The notes beneath the pieces are model-generated. The model searched no databases. It saw nothing but the letters and a program-made list of their open reading frames with translations, and was not told the DNA's origin. Shown in pieces: positions 1-8,336 of a stretch of 28,900 bases of DNA (the first letter of the stretch is position 1; each line of letters starts with the position of its first letter). This DNA comes from a virus. Position numbers and translations under genes: made by a program. The stretch lies in IMG/VR virus record IMGVR_UViG_3300041411_000161, positions 1 to 28,900 of that record, one strand, 5' to 3'.

Positions 1-4
1 CCCG

Positions 5-3000
5 TTGTCGCAGGTGATGAATATCCGCGATATCAAGGCCACGACTCCGATTGTGTTTGTTAAACAGGCGTTGCGTGACCTCGGAATTACGTTGCCACCG
101 GATATGATTGTTGATCCGGAACGCTTGTACAATTCGATCTACATGATTCCGTTAATTCACCAGATTACCGGCCTCGAAAGTGCCACGCGATTGATTGCCT
201 ACATCTTGGGTCGTCGCGTGGTTTCGCGTGATCTGTACACCGAGGATTACATTGCGTTTTACGAGGAACCGTTGGGTGCCCTGCGCATCGACGGAGGCAC
301 GTGGTACAAGACAACACACATTAATCTGGAAATGCAGAAAGTTCCTGCTGACCAGAAAATCATTTTGCCTACGGGCACGACGCTGAAAGATCGTTTTCTT
401 TCGGCGTTTTTCTCGTTGGCACCGGTAAACGTCGTAATCGACCAATTCTTTTTCAGTATTGAAATCGAAAACAAAGAAGACTTTGCGCTTCAGGGCGTGG
501 TTTATAAACAACCTATGCGCCGTCTGGTGTGTGACGCAGATTACTCGCTGGAAGGTGCGGTGTTTGCCATTGACGGCCCGGACACGGTGAATAGCGGGGA
601 AAGCGCAACGTATCGCCTGATCACCAAGGGTCAAGAATTCGAAAGCAACGAATGGACTTCTACGCATCCGGGTTTTGTTTCGGTTAAGCAGGGATTTGCT
701 ACGTTCTCCGGATTCACGCAAGATACGTTGATTACTTTGCAGGCCACAATTCGCGATCAAATCGTCACCAAAAACGTGACGGTAAAACTCGGCATGCAAG
801 ATATCCGAATGCTGACCATCGACGGCCCGGATGAAATCCTTTCGACCCAAACCGGTGACTATCGCGTGGTGGTTTATCACTCGCTGGGCAACGACGTTAT
901 TCCGGTTGACCTGAAAGTTTTGAGTCCGTATGCGTATTTCATCGGTGACACTTTGCACGGGCGCAATCTGACTGCCGATCAAGAAGTTTTGGTCAGTTGC
1001 AAAGTCACAATCAACGGCATTTCATACAGCGCTTCCAAGCATGTGAAATTGCGTTACGTCGATCCGAATGTGCATTTGGTTGGCCTCAGTATTTCGGGTG
1101 CCAATCGTTTGAAAGAGGGCACCGCCTCGCAGCTTTATGCGACTGCGTTTTTCTCGGATGGATCGAGTGCCGATGTGATTTCGTATTGGAATTCGAGTTC
1201 GCCAATTGTTGCAATCGACAACGGCTTAGCCAGTACCATGTTGGTATCCGGTGAAACCCCTGTGGAAATCACCGCTGAATATGGTTTCCGCAATGTGGTA
1301 ATTACAGCGCAGCATGAGGCTACGGTTTATCCTGAATTCCTGCAACAGGCCGGGCTTTCGATCATCGGCCCGACAATGGTTAATGAATTGGAACGGGTGC
1401 AATATACCTGTTTCGCCATTATGTCCGATGGTACTTCGACCACTGTTGTTCCTGAATGGTTTGTTACGGAATTTTCGATCAGTCCTACCGGTGTTTTCTC
1501 GACCGGTTATGTGAACGATCAAATCAACATGGAAGTCAGAGCAACTTACGGCGGAATGACGCAGGTTCTTCAGGTCACAGTGCAACGCCCACCAGTTACG
1601 CTTCAGCAATTGCTGATCGTTGGTGCAGATACCGTTCGTGAAGGCACAGTTTACAACTACGAAGCCTACGCGCAATACACTGACGGAAAAATCATTCCAA
1701 TCGAACCGATTTGGACACTTAATCCCGTAATGGATTGGGCCACTTTGATCGAGGGTGAATTGCTGATCGACGAACCAGAAGAACCGCTGATCAATATGCA
1801 GATTTCCTATGCAGAAGGTTCGCGTGTTTATCAGCAGACGAAAACAATTGTTTGCCAAGGTGCAACGAACAGCATTCAAGGTCTGATGATTACCGGGCCG
1901 AACGAAGTTGATGCGTTGGATCGAATTGTTTTGACTGCGACAGCCATGTACGAAGACGGTTCTTTTGCAACGGTGCATCCGCAGTGGGAAATCTATTCGC
2001 TCGACGTAAACGCTGATTATGTGGCGGCAGATATTGCAGGCTATGGCGTTGTGACCGGTCGCGCAGTTGATCAGGATATGGTGGTGACTGTACGTGCGAC
2101 CTATTTCCAAGAAACCGCCGAGTATCAGGTACTTGTTCGCTACGTGGAACAGAAAGGCCCTGATGTTCCTATGAGTTCGCGCATTATCGGAAATGCTGTG
2201 ATTTATTCGACGCAAATTGCATCGTTTGCACAGGCAATTCTTTTCAAACAGTGCCCGTCCGAATTGCTGGTTTCTTCGGATTGGACTGTCGATAATCCGA
2301 ACGTCGTTGTGGATGAAAATGGATTCGTAACCTGCAAACTCAATCAGGATATGACGTTCACAATTACTGCCGTTTGGTCGTGTGGCGGATACACCGTTAC
2401 TGACAGCATGGCGGTCGTTGTTGTCCCGGTTGATGCGGCATACATCGGCCTCGGAATTAGCGGCCCTGAAACCGTTCAAATCGGTGTTAAAGAACGCTAT
2501 GCAGCTGAAGCCTACACCCCGGATTCCGGAATCGTTGTGGGCCAAGGGATTGTCGTTACGCCGAAATGGCAAATCCTGACTGACGCGCTGAATATTCACA
2601 TGTTCGACGACGGCCAAGTGGTTGTGCAGAACGCAGTAGTAAATCAGACGTTCACGATTGGTGCAGAATTCCAATTCGAAAACACCATTGTTTCCAGCAC
2701 GAAAACCGTTCGTGTATTGGGCAGTGGGCCGATCTACTGCACAGGCCAAGAAGAAACCGTCGAGTATTCCACGCTGTTTTCCAAAAGCATCATGATTTCC
2801 GAACAGGCTTTCCGCGATGATTTCGTGGGTTACGGTTACATGATGGTGCCAACTGTTTTCGGTGCCGTGCGTTTCTTTGACGCGGTAACAGGAACAGAAG
2901 GTGGATGGGGCGGCCCGGATGGTTCGAATATTCCAGCGATCCATAAAGAAACCGTTAATGGCGTCGAAGTCAGCTGGTACGTTTACCGCACAATCGGCCA

Positions 3001-3040
3001 TGACTTGGGGCAGAAGTCCTACAGGATTACATTCGGATGA
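5..3040 (+). CDS. Virion structural protein with eight Ig-like repeats, possibly 5'-partial
   Basis: Large beta-rich virion protein. Residues about 1-180 form a unique N-terminal domain with helical stretches and the motif GGTWYKTTHINLEM, plausibly the virion anchor. Residues about 187-904 contain eight tandem Ig-like repeats of 75-90 residues (BIG_2-like), most opening with a motif such as LTIDGPDEI, LSISGAN, LSIIGPTMV, LMITGPNEV or LGISGPETV, followed by a Tyr-rich strand, a SDG or EDG turn and a W. The last 105 residues are non-repetitive. Such Ig-like repeats are typical of surface-exposed phage proteins that bind weakly to host polysaccharide. The first possible start in the window is TTG at 5; an ATG at 17 has an AGG only 2 bases away, and the frame is open to the window edge, so the true start may lie upstream. 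It overlaps the next gene by ATGA. A baseplate or tail role is inferred. Confidence 0.9.
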   Translation: MSQVMNIRDIKATTPIVFVKQALRDLGITLPPDMIVDPERLYNSIYMIPLIHQITGLESATRLIAYILGRRVVSRDLYTEDYIAFYEEPLGALRIDGGTWYKTTHINLEMQKVPADQKIILPTGTTLKDRFLSAFFSLAPVNVVIDQFFFSIEIENKEDFALQGVVYKQPMRRLVCDADYSLEGAVFAIDGPDTVNSGESATYRLITKGQEFESNEWTSTHPGFVSVKQGFATFSGFTQDTLITLQATIRDQIVTKNVTVKLGMQDIRMLTIDGPDEILSTQTGDYRVVVYHSLGNDVIPVDLKVLSPYAYFIGDTLHGRNLTADQEVLVSCKVTINGISYSASKHVKLRYVDPNVHLVGLSISGANRLKEGTASQLYATAFFSDGSSADVISYWNSSSPIVAIDNGLASTMLVSGETPVEITAEYGFRNVVITAQHEATVYPEFLQQAGLSIIGPTMVNELERVQYTCFAIMSDGTSTTVVPEWFVTEFSISPTGVFSTGYVNDQINMEVRATYGGMTQVLQVTVQRPPVTLQQLLIVGADTVREGTVYNYEAYAQYTDGKIIPIEPIWTLNPVMDWATLIEGELLIDEPEEPLINMQISYAEGSRVYQQTKTIVCQGATNSIQGLMITGPNEVDALDRIVLTATAMYEDGSFATVHPQWEIYSLDVNADYVAADIAGYGVVTGRAVDQDMVVTVRATYFQETAEYQVLVRYVEQKGPDVPMSSRIIGNAVIYSTQIASFAQAILFKQCPSELLVSSDWTVDNPNVVVDENGFVTCKLNQDMTFTITAVWSCGGYTVTDSMAVVVVPVDAAYIGLGISGPETVQIGVKERYAAEAYTPDSGIVVGQGIVVTPKWQILTDALNIHMFDDGQVVVQNAVVNQTFTIGAEFQFENTIVSSTKTVRVLGSGPIYCTGQEETVEYSTLFSKSIMISEQAFRDDFVGYGYMMVPTVFGAVRFFDAVTGTEGGWGGPDGSNIPAIHKETVNGVEVSWYVYRTIGHDLGQKSYRITFG
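560..2716 (+). repeat. Eight tandem Ig-like repeats (protein level)
   Basis: The repeats correspond to residues about 187-262, 269-350, 359-441, 449-527, 536-616, 626-713, 725-807 and 815-904 of the first protein. Each starts with a variant of [LIF]xI-x-G-[PA]-[DTEN]-x-[VIL]. They are diverged at the DNA level, so this is an old array rather than a recent expansion. The seventh copy is the most divergent. Confidence 0.75.
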
Positions 3041-4488
3041 TTTCGAACACTCCCAATTTGCGGTTTGTTAAGCCGCTTTCAAAATATATGGCGCTGCGCA
3101 TCCGAATGTACGGACGTCAGCGCTTCGCCAAAAACTATACGGTGACGGGTGCAAACCTGAATACCGTTACGCTTCCATTCACACCGAACAGCCCGCACAC
3201 ACTTGAGCTTTATTTGGATAGTGTGCGGGTTCTTTCTGGATACAACGTGAATGGAAACGTTGTGAGCTTCACACCGCCGCTGGCAGGTAAACTCGAATGT
3301 GTGGACGATGATGTTTTCGTCGATTTAAACGAGAAATGGCTGACTGTTCCATTGCCGAATCTGCTGCAATCGAATGACACGGCAAACACTGCATATGGCA
3401 CGGATCGCCGCGAAGGTCAGCAGGTTGCAACAAAGGCACATCCGGTATGCATTACGCAGGGGGCGATTGGTTTCTGTCGCCCTAGTCCGGACGGTGAACA
3501 GCTACTGTATTGCCCGTATTACGGAATGTATGGGCGCGACTCTATCACCTATGCAATTAAAACGGATTTGGGGCAGCTTTCCGATTTCCTTTGTATTGAT
3601 ATTCGTGTGCGTGATCCGAATTACATTCCGACGCTACGACTGGCGTGCCTTAGTGCAGTGAGTAATCCGGTGCAGGTTGACGGCCAATTAAAAGACATTA
3701 CGCCGAATGGGTTTTATCAAATCTATGCGGACGTTTTGTCTGGTGGTGTTATCCAGTTACCGAACAAAGATTCCAACGAACCGAAAGAATATCATTTCGT
3801 TATTCAGGGATCGGATGAAAACGGTGATTGGTTTGAACCTGAAGAGTATTTCGATCCGGGTTCTTTCACGATTAACGCCGAGACTAAACAGGGATTCGTC
3901 GTGACCTATGTTGGCACTGCTGCTGATTACGGTTTTGAGAATGCCACGCGCATTTCCGTTATGTGTGATCGAGCCGGTGACGACCTGCCAATCAGCTTGA
4001 GTTACATGGACAGCACATTGCTTAGCTGCACAATCACCAGCAATAAACCAATTGCGTTGGAAACCTTTGAAATTGTTGCTGATAATCCATTGATTGAATT
4101 GGACGATGGCGGATCGGAAACAGCCGAATGGGTTTACAACGATGATTGGCTGGCTCCAGACGGAATTAATCTGGATACGTTGTGGGAAAACCCTGTATTC
4201 GAAGAGCGGGCAGTGAGTGCCACCATGTCGTTTGATATACAGACAAATCTGTATGATCCGCAAACGCAATTGAGTGTTCCACCAATCAATTATTCGAAGA
4301 CTGTAATTGGTTCTTTTACGACTGCCGAAGATCCAGTAGATAACAAAGTAGTCCAACCGTCCGATTCCCAACAGACTCTGCTTTCGGGCTTCTATTGGGA
4401 GAATTCCAATCAATTCTCGAACCTGTACGAAGGGAATTTCGTATTGAATTCGACATTCGATTGGCAGATTGTGGTTGCGACTCCATAA
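3037..4488 (+). CDS. Beta-rich virion protein, possible fibre or baseplate component
   Basis: This 483-residue protein starts at the ATG overlapping the previous stop (ATGA), which indicates translational coupling. Residues about 30-90 carry a pattern seen in phage fibre and appendage proteins: a YTVTGANLNTVTLPF strand, NSPHTLELYLD, then VLSGYNVNGNVVSFTPPL. Around residues 165-195 the motif GRDSITYAIKTDLGQL followed by a beta strand resembles the cadherin-like/Ig tandem modules of bacterial adhesins. The remainder is beta-rich and unrecognised. No signal peptide or membrane segment is visible. A hairpin terminator follows 10-30 bases after the stop, closing a two-gene unit with the Ig-repeat protein. 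Partnership with that protein in the same appendage is inferred from the coupling. Confidence 0.9.
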   Translation: MISNTPNLRFVKPLSKYMALRIRMYGRQRFAKNYTVTGANLNTVTLPFTPNSPHTLELYLDSVRVLSGYNVNGNVVSFTPPLAGKLECVDDDVFVDLNEKWLTVPLPNLLQSNDTANTAYGTDRREGQQVATKAHPVCITQGAIGFCRPSPDGEQLLYCPYYGMYGRDSITYAIKTDLGQLSDFLCIDIRVRDPNYIPTLRLACLSAVSNPVQVDGQLKDITPNGFYQIYADVLSGGVIQLPNKDSNEPKEYHFVIQGSDENGDWFEPEEYFDPGSFTINAETKQGFVVTYVGTAADYGFENATRISVMCDRAGDDLPISLSYMDSTLLSCTITSNKPIALETFEIVADNPLIELDDGGSETAEWVYNDDWLAPDGINLDTLWENPVFEERAVSATMSFDIQTNLYDPQTQLSVPPINYSKTVIGSFTTAEDPVDNKVVQPSDSQQTLLSGFYWENSNQFSNLYEGNFVLNSTFDWQIVVATP

Positions 4489-4491
4489 TTT

Positions 4492-4534
4492 AAAGACAAA
4501 GGGCATCCTCCTATGGGTGCCCATTCTCTTTATT
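4492..4534 (+). terminator. Intrinsic terminator after the Ig-repeat unit
   Basis: GGGCATCC (4501-4508), a six-base loop, then GGGTGCCC (4515-4522) form an 8-bp stem with one G-U pair. It is preceded by an A-rich stretch and followed by ATTCTCTTTATT, an imperfect U-tract. The next start codon is only 13 bases beyond. Confidence 0.7.
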
Positions 4535-4547
4535 AATCGGGGGCTAA

Positions 4548-4790
4548 ATGACCGAATTTATCAATCCGCTGACTGTGCTTCGTCAGCAGAAAGAAGCAAA
4601 AGCACAACAAATCGCCGTTGCTTCCGCCGCCGATCAACAAGCGCAGGAATTGGCAACGGCCAGCGCGTTGACGAACGTCGATCCGTCCATGTGCCCAAAG
4701 TGCGGTCGTAAAATGGGGTTCGGTCTTTTGTATGATCGCACTCGCGTTTACTACTGTGATGTTGATCGCGTTTCGCAGCCGATGGAATGA
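4548..4790 (+). CDS. Small CxxC (zinc-ribbon-like) phage protein
   Basis: This 80-residue protein begins at an ATG preceded by CGGGGGCT. Residues 11-42 are rich in Ala and Gln and probably helical. The C-terminal half has a CPKCGRKMGF motif (Cys49, Cys52) and a third cysteine in YYCDVD (Cys70). This looks like half or three quarters of a zinc ribbon: the usual fourth ligand is missing, although Asp71 or Asp73 could substitute or metal could be bound between subunits. The stop is followed after 4 bases by the start of the tail-fibre-like gene, so the two are probably co-translated. Function is unknown; no family was recognised beyond the CxxC pattern. Confidence 0.88.
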   Translation: MTEFINPLTVLRQQKEAKAQQIAVASAADQQAQELATASALTNVDPSMCPKCGRKMGFGLLYDRTRVYYCDVDRVSQPME

Positions 4791-4794
4791 ATAA

Positions 4795-7116
4795 ATGACT
4801 GATAAGCTGGTTTTACTCGACGCCGGGGAACAGGCGCTAAATAATGCTAGCGCCGGTGGCATTCTGATTAAACCCGCATCGTTCCGAATGGGCGATTCGG
4901 ATATGTACGCCGCCAGTACCCAACACACCGATATCGTGGGCAACTTCATTTGTGGCGGAACAATTCACCACGTTGAAACTTTGAGCGCCCGCGTCTGCCG
5001 TTTTGTCCTGACCATTGATACCCGTCTGCTGACCGAACGAAAAGAAGTAAAAGAAGTTGTCGTATTCTTCGAAGGAAGTATCGCGTTCGGTCGTGCTGTT
5101 TTCGATCAACCTTATTTTCTGGAACCGAATGAACCAGTTCGCCTTTCGGTTATTCTGGCAACTTCGCGTGCTGACCTGACCACAATCAACGTGGGCGTGG
5201 GTGAACACGAAGCAATTCCAAGCACTGCATTTCTTTATCGCCTGCCAAGTCCAGCGGGTACGGATTTTAACGCCATTACTGTTTTGAATGGCAAACGAAA
5301 TCCGGACGGCACAAGTAGCCCTGTAATCGCCACGCGTTACGGGGCTGGCTCGTTTCAGTGGGGTTTCACAGACCACAATCGGGTATTTAATGGCAAGCCT
5401 ACATCGGCCACCAGCACCACGTTTAAAATCAGTAGCTCGCTTGCATGGGCTGCTGACGAACAGGTAATTGTTCACGTTGTTGCGGGTTCTGGCGAAGGGC
5501 AGACCCGGCGTTATCGTTGGAACGCAGGCGCGCAAGAATTCCGCGATCCGGATGCACAAGCGTTGCCGAATTTGGCGAATGCCACGATTGCCATTTGGAA
5601 ACTCATTACCAGTTCGACCGGTACAGGTTCTGGCGGCCCCGGTGGCGATGGCAATCTGACGATTCCACCAACTACCGAAATTCCACAAGATTGGGTACTC
5701 ACTCCCGGTTCTGATGGAACGTTGGTTTGGCAACCGCCGAAAGCTGCTTCGCGCATTATTTCTACGCTTTACACCGGCCCGTCGAAACTCGATGTGCATG
5801 CCCTGAACTTTATGGGCACTGGCGATCTTGCACGTTATTCGACTGGTGAATTGGTTCCGGAAAACGCGAACTACATTTACCCGGCTGTTGGTTTGACCAC
5901 GCAGCACCGTTCGGCTTTCCAGCTGTCGGCGTCGGAACTGGAATTCGCGGAGAATATCCCATCTTCTGTTCCAATTGATTTGCGCGTGTTTACCAAATCA
6001 CCCTCGACTGGTACGCGTGCAGTTTTCACCACGTTGGAATTCACGGGTGATAGCCAAACCGTCGAATACGATTTGGGGCAAGCTGTCGAAAGCGCTTCGC
6101 ACGTTTTCTGTTTCGTGCAATCCACATTGCAGCCGATTACCACCTACAGCATCGACCAAACGACCAATAAGCTGCGCATGATCGGCCCGGTCGAAGCTGG
6201 TTTGGATATCGAATTTAAACTGCTTTCGTACATTCAGGAAACCGGCTACAGCACTCGCGTTGTGACCAAAACGTACAGCGTGCAAGGCGAAACGTATTAC
6301 CTGAAACTTCCAACCAGTCCGCAATCCATCGAACAGGTTTTCGTTAGCCAGTCCGGTGCGCATATTCACCAGAAAAACTTTACGCTGATCGACGACGCGC
6401 TGGTATTCACCGCGACACTCGAACCAGATGTTGAAGTCGAAGTAATGGTGTTCGAAAACATTCAGTCGCAAGGTTCTGAACAAACCGGTCTGAATGGCAT
6501 TGTGATTGACGGTTATGTTTCGCACAAAAACCTGACACTGTTGCGTCATGGTGCGCCGCCTGTTGAGCTTCCAATTCCTGCGCCGAAAATCGCGGTTGGT
6601 GATGGCCTGACAATCGACAACAGCACAGGCACCGCGATGATTTCGCTTAACGAGGATGCATTTCCATCGTTGCGCAATTTCCGTTCGTGGTCTGTTGAGC
6701 AATCGGCAAAAGTGGCATCTGTTGCAGCCACACAAACCGTAACGCTCACGCCTTCGCATGCGTCGATTTACCAAGTGGTTGCAGACTTCAGCGCCAAGCT
6801 CGGCCCCGGTTATCAGTCGGCAGAAGGTACTGAAAATATCGAGTTCGTTATCGGTATTCGCAGCGCCCAATCCAAGGAACCGGATTTCGGTCGGCAGATT
6901 CGCGGCACCGGCACTGCTGGTGTGATTTCCAACAACGCGAAAGGCAACACTGCTTTCTCCAACGCCAGCATGACGCAGCTGTTTAAAATTGACCCGGCAA
7001 ACCACACCGCAGAGACGATTGATATCGTTGCAAAAATGCGTGTGAATAATGCGAATACTGCGCAGTTTGGTGTGCTGCTTTCGATCAACCTGAGCATCAT
7101 TGAGATTCCGATATGA
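4795..7116 (+). CDS. Tail-collar-like fibre protein
   Basis: This 773-residue protein has an N-terminal domain (about 1-145) resembling phage tail-collar/fibre N-termini (DUF3751-like): LLDAGEQALNNASAGG near the start, a MGDS turn, then the hallmark block TERKEVKEVVVFFEGS followed by FGRAVFDQPYF. In the family, this domain attaches the fibre to the baseplate or tail. A Gly/Pro-rich linker (GTGSGGPGGDG) at about 280-290 is followed by PPTTEIPQDWVLTPGSDGTL. Two similar beta units follow (about 400-480 and 485-560), each ending in a strand such as IEFKLLSYI or VEVMVFENI, then a unique C-terminal beta domain. The next small gene overlaps its stop by ATGA, as fibre and fibre-assembly genes often do. 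The family call is by motif; receptor and attachment point are unknown. Confidence 0.85.
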   Translation: MTDKLVLLDAGEQALNNASAGGILIKPASFRMGDSDMYAASTQHTDIVGNFICGGTIHHVETLSARVCRFVLTIDTRLLTERKEVKEVVVFFEGSIAFGRAVFDQPYFLEPNEPVRLSVILATSRADLTTINVGVGEHEAIPSTAFLYRLPSPAGTDFNAITVLNGKRNPDGTSSPVIATRYGAGSFQWGFTDHNRVFNGKPTSATSTTFKISSSLAWAADEQVIVHVVAGSGEGQTRRYRWNAGAQEFRDPDAQALPNLANATIAIWKLITSSTGTGSGGPGGDGNLTIPPTTEIPQDWVLTPGSDGTLVWQPPKAASRIISTLYTGPSKLDVHALNFMGTGDLARYSTGELVPENANYIYPAVGLTTQHRSAFQLSASELEFAENIPSSVPIDLRVFTKSPSTGTRAVFTTLEFTGDSQTVEYDLGQAVESASHVFCFVQSTLQPITTYSIDQTTNKLRMIGPVEAGLDIEFKLLSYIQETGYSTRVVTKTYSVQGETYYLKLPTSPQSIEQVFVSQSGAHIHQKNFTLIDDALVFTATLEPDVEVEVMVFENIQSQGSEQTGLNGIVIDGYVSHKNLTLLRHGAPPVELPIPAPKIAVGDGLTIDNSTGTAMISLNEDAFPSLRNFRSWSVEQSAKVASVAATQTVTLTPSHASIYQVVADFSAKLGPGYQSAEGTENIEFVIGIRSAQSKEPDFGRQIRGTGTAGVISNNAKGNTAFSNASMTQLFKIDPANHTAETIDIVAKMRVNNANTAQFGVLLSINLSIIEIPI

Positions 7117-7532
7117 GATACTGGGTCGTCAACGGCACTTTGAGAAAAGGCGATTGGGTAGAGGGAGCCGTGGAAATCAGCGAAGAACAATATCGCTATT
7201 ACCTCGACAATTATGACCTTCTATTTATCGAGGTCGTGGACGGCATGGTGCGCAGCAGAGTTGATATTGCTGCGTATCGGCGGGCCGCCATTGCGAAACT
7301 TGAAAACGTGAATTACATCATCGTTGATCACAGGAAATATTTCGATGATGAACTTCCATATTTGAGTGATGATTATTATCTGCGCAGCGGTGGCCCATGC
7401 CGACTCACAAAAGAGCGAATGATTAAGCTGGTGACTGAAAGAAATCGTGATTACACCATGCGGCGTTCGGGCATCCAAACTGCAAAGACGCCTGAAGAGG
7501 TGGATGGGTATCTGAAATGTCGAACGAATTAA
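7113..7532 (+). CDS. Hypothetical protein, possible fibre assembly factor
   Basis: This 139-residue, charged and Tyr-rich protein starts inside the stop of the fibre gene (ATGA). It opens with MRYWVVNGTLRKGDW followed by EISEEQYRYYLDNYD, a beta hairpin plus helix resembling the start of small proteins encoded after tail-fibre genes. A central segment IAAYRRAAIAKLENVNYII is probably helical and the C-terminus is rich in Arg and Lys. Unlike the neighbouring adhesins it shows no repeats and looks globular and intracellular, which suits a chaperone rather than a fibre. I could not match it firmly to a tail-fibre-assembly family; the role rests on position, size and composition. Confidence 0.85.
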   Translation: MRYWVVNGTLRKGDWVEGAVEISEEQYRYYLDNYDLLFIEVVDGMVRSRVDIAAYRRAAIAKLENVNYIIVDHRKYFDDELPYLSDDYYLRSGGPCRLTKERMIKLVTERNRDYTMRRSGIQTAKTPEEVDGYLKCRTN

Positions 7533-8317
7533 CGATTGCCGTATTAGACAATAAATCGGTAACGGTTCCAATCGGTGTAACGGTTCTGACAAACCTCAAA
7601 CGTCAGAACTCGCTGAAAGTTCAGGACGCCATGACCGGCACTGAAGTCACGGCCCCGAATTACACGGCCATCGACGCACCCGGTTATGACGGCGAACAGG
7701 CTTTCCGAAACGACGCCGACGAAGTTTATTTCGGTACTCCCGTTGCGCGTGAAGCATTGCGCGTTGCTGAAATCGTTTTCGATGATCAGACGGGCGTACT
7801 GACTTTTTATCGTAAAAACGGAACGCATTTTGAAGTAACTTCTTTTCTGCGCCAAAAGGATTTTGGTGTTGGCCCTACAGGCACGCGTGGTGATCCGGGG
7901 AAAGACGGAATCATGGGCGAAGATGGGCGCGACGGAAAAGACGGAACAACAGGATGTGCAGGACTTCAGGGAATTGAAGGTCGTGACGGCCCTATTGGTG
8001 ATCCGGGCAAAGAAGGCGAAGTAGGATCGGCAGGGCCTTATGGTGCATTAGGCCCGACTGGCCCGCGTGGTGATATCGGCGCAACTGGTGTGCCGGGCTT
8101 CGAAGGTAAACGCGGATTGTGTGGTTTTTCTTGCCCAACAACTTCGCGTGGCCCGTGCGGCCCTCAAGGTAAAACCATGAACGGTTATGTACAAACCGGC
8201 CCGTATCCGAAAACAAATGATTTGATTTGGGCAGCTTCTGAAGACTGCACACCACCAACCTGTCCAGCAACCTTTGACCTGACCGATGTAGGCACCCGAC
8301 CAGTGTCGTATGTGTAA
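7517..8317 (+). CDS. Collagen-like phage protein 1
   Basis: This 266-residue protein starts 16 bases inside the preceding gene; GAGGTGG lies about 20 bases upstream. Residues 1-118 are a head domain whose last part (EIVFDDQTGVLTFYRKNGTH) matches the heads of the three other collagen-like proteins here. Residues 119-205 form about 29 uninterrupted Gly-X-Y triplets, including GRDGKDG and a cysteine in GCA. Triplets with charged K/R-D/E pairs are typical of bacterial and phage collagens that lack hydroxyproline. The rod is followed by a Cys-containing segment, a short cap (NGYVQTGPYPKTNDLIW) and a 30-residue tail with CTPPTC. The protein presumably trimerises into a rod. It lacks a large tip; the next gene may supply one. 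Confidence 0.92.
   Translation: MSNELTIAVLDNKSVTVPIGVTVLTNLKRQNSLKVQDAMTGTEVTAPNYTAIDAPGYDGEQAFRNDADEVYFGTPVAREALRVAEIVFDDQTGVLTFYRKNGTHFEVTSFLRQKDFGVGPTGTRGDPGKDGIMGEDGRDGKDGTTGCAGLQGIEGRDGPIGDPGKEGEVGSAGPYGALGPTGPRGDIGATGVPGFEGKRGLCGFSCPTTSRGPCGPQGKTMNGYVQTGPYPKTNDLIWAASEDCTPPTCPATFDLTDVGTRPVSYV
7871..8131 (+). repeat. Collagen-like Gly-X-Y tract, about 29 triplets
   Basis: Uninterrupted Gly-X-Y coding repeat at residues 119-205 of the 266-residue protein. It has few Gly-Pro-X triplets and many charged ones. One cysteine occupies the X position directly after GRDGKDGTT, and another lies in the Y position near the end. Confidence 0.93.
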
Positions 8318-8336
8318 CGAATTGAAGGAATAAAAC

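Noticed and set aside
1226-3001. 591-codon open frame on the minus strand, and similar long minus-strand frames (for example 24327-25706, 16666-17973)
   Set aside because: They lie fully opposite convincing plus-strand genes, their translations have no domain pattern, and they appear because the plus-strand genes rarely use TTA, CTA and TCA codons, which would read as stops on the other strand.
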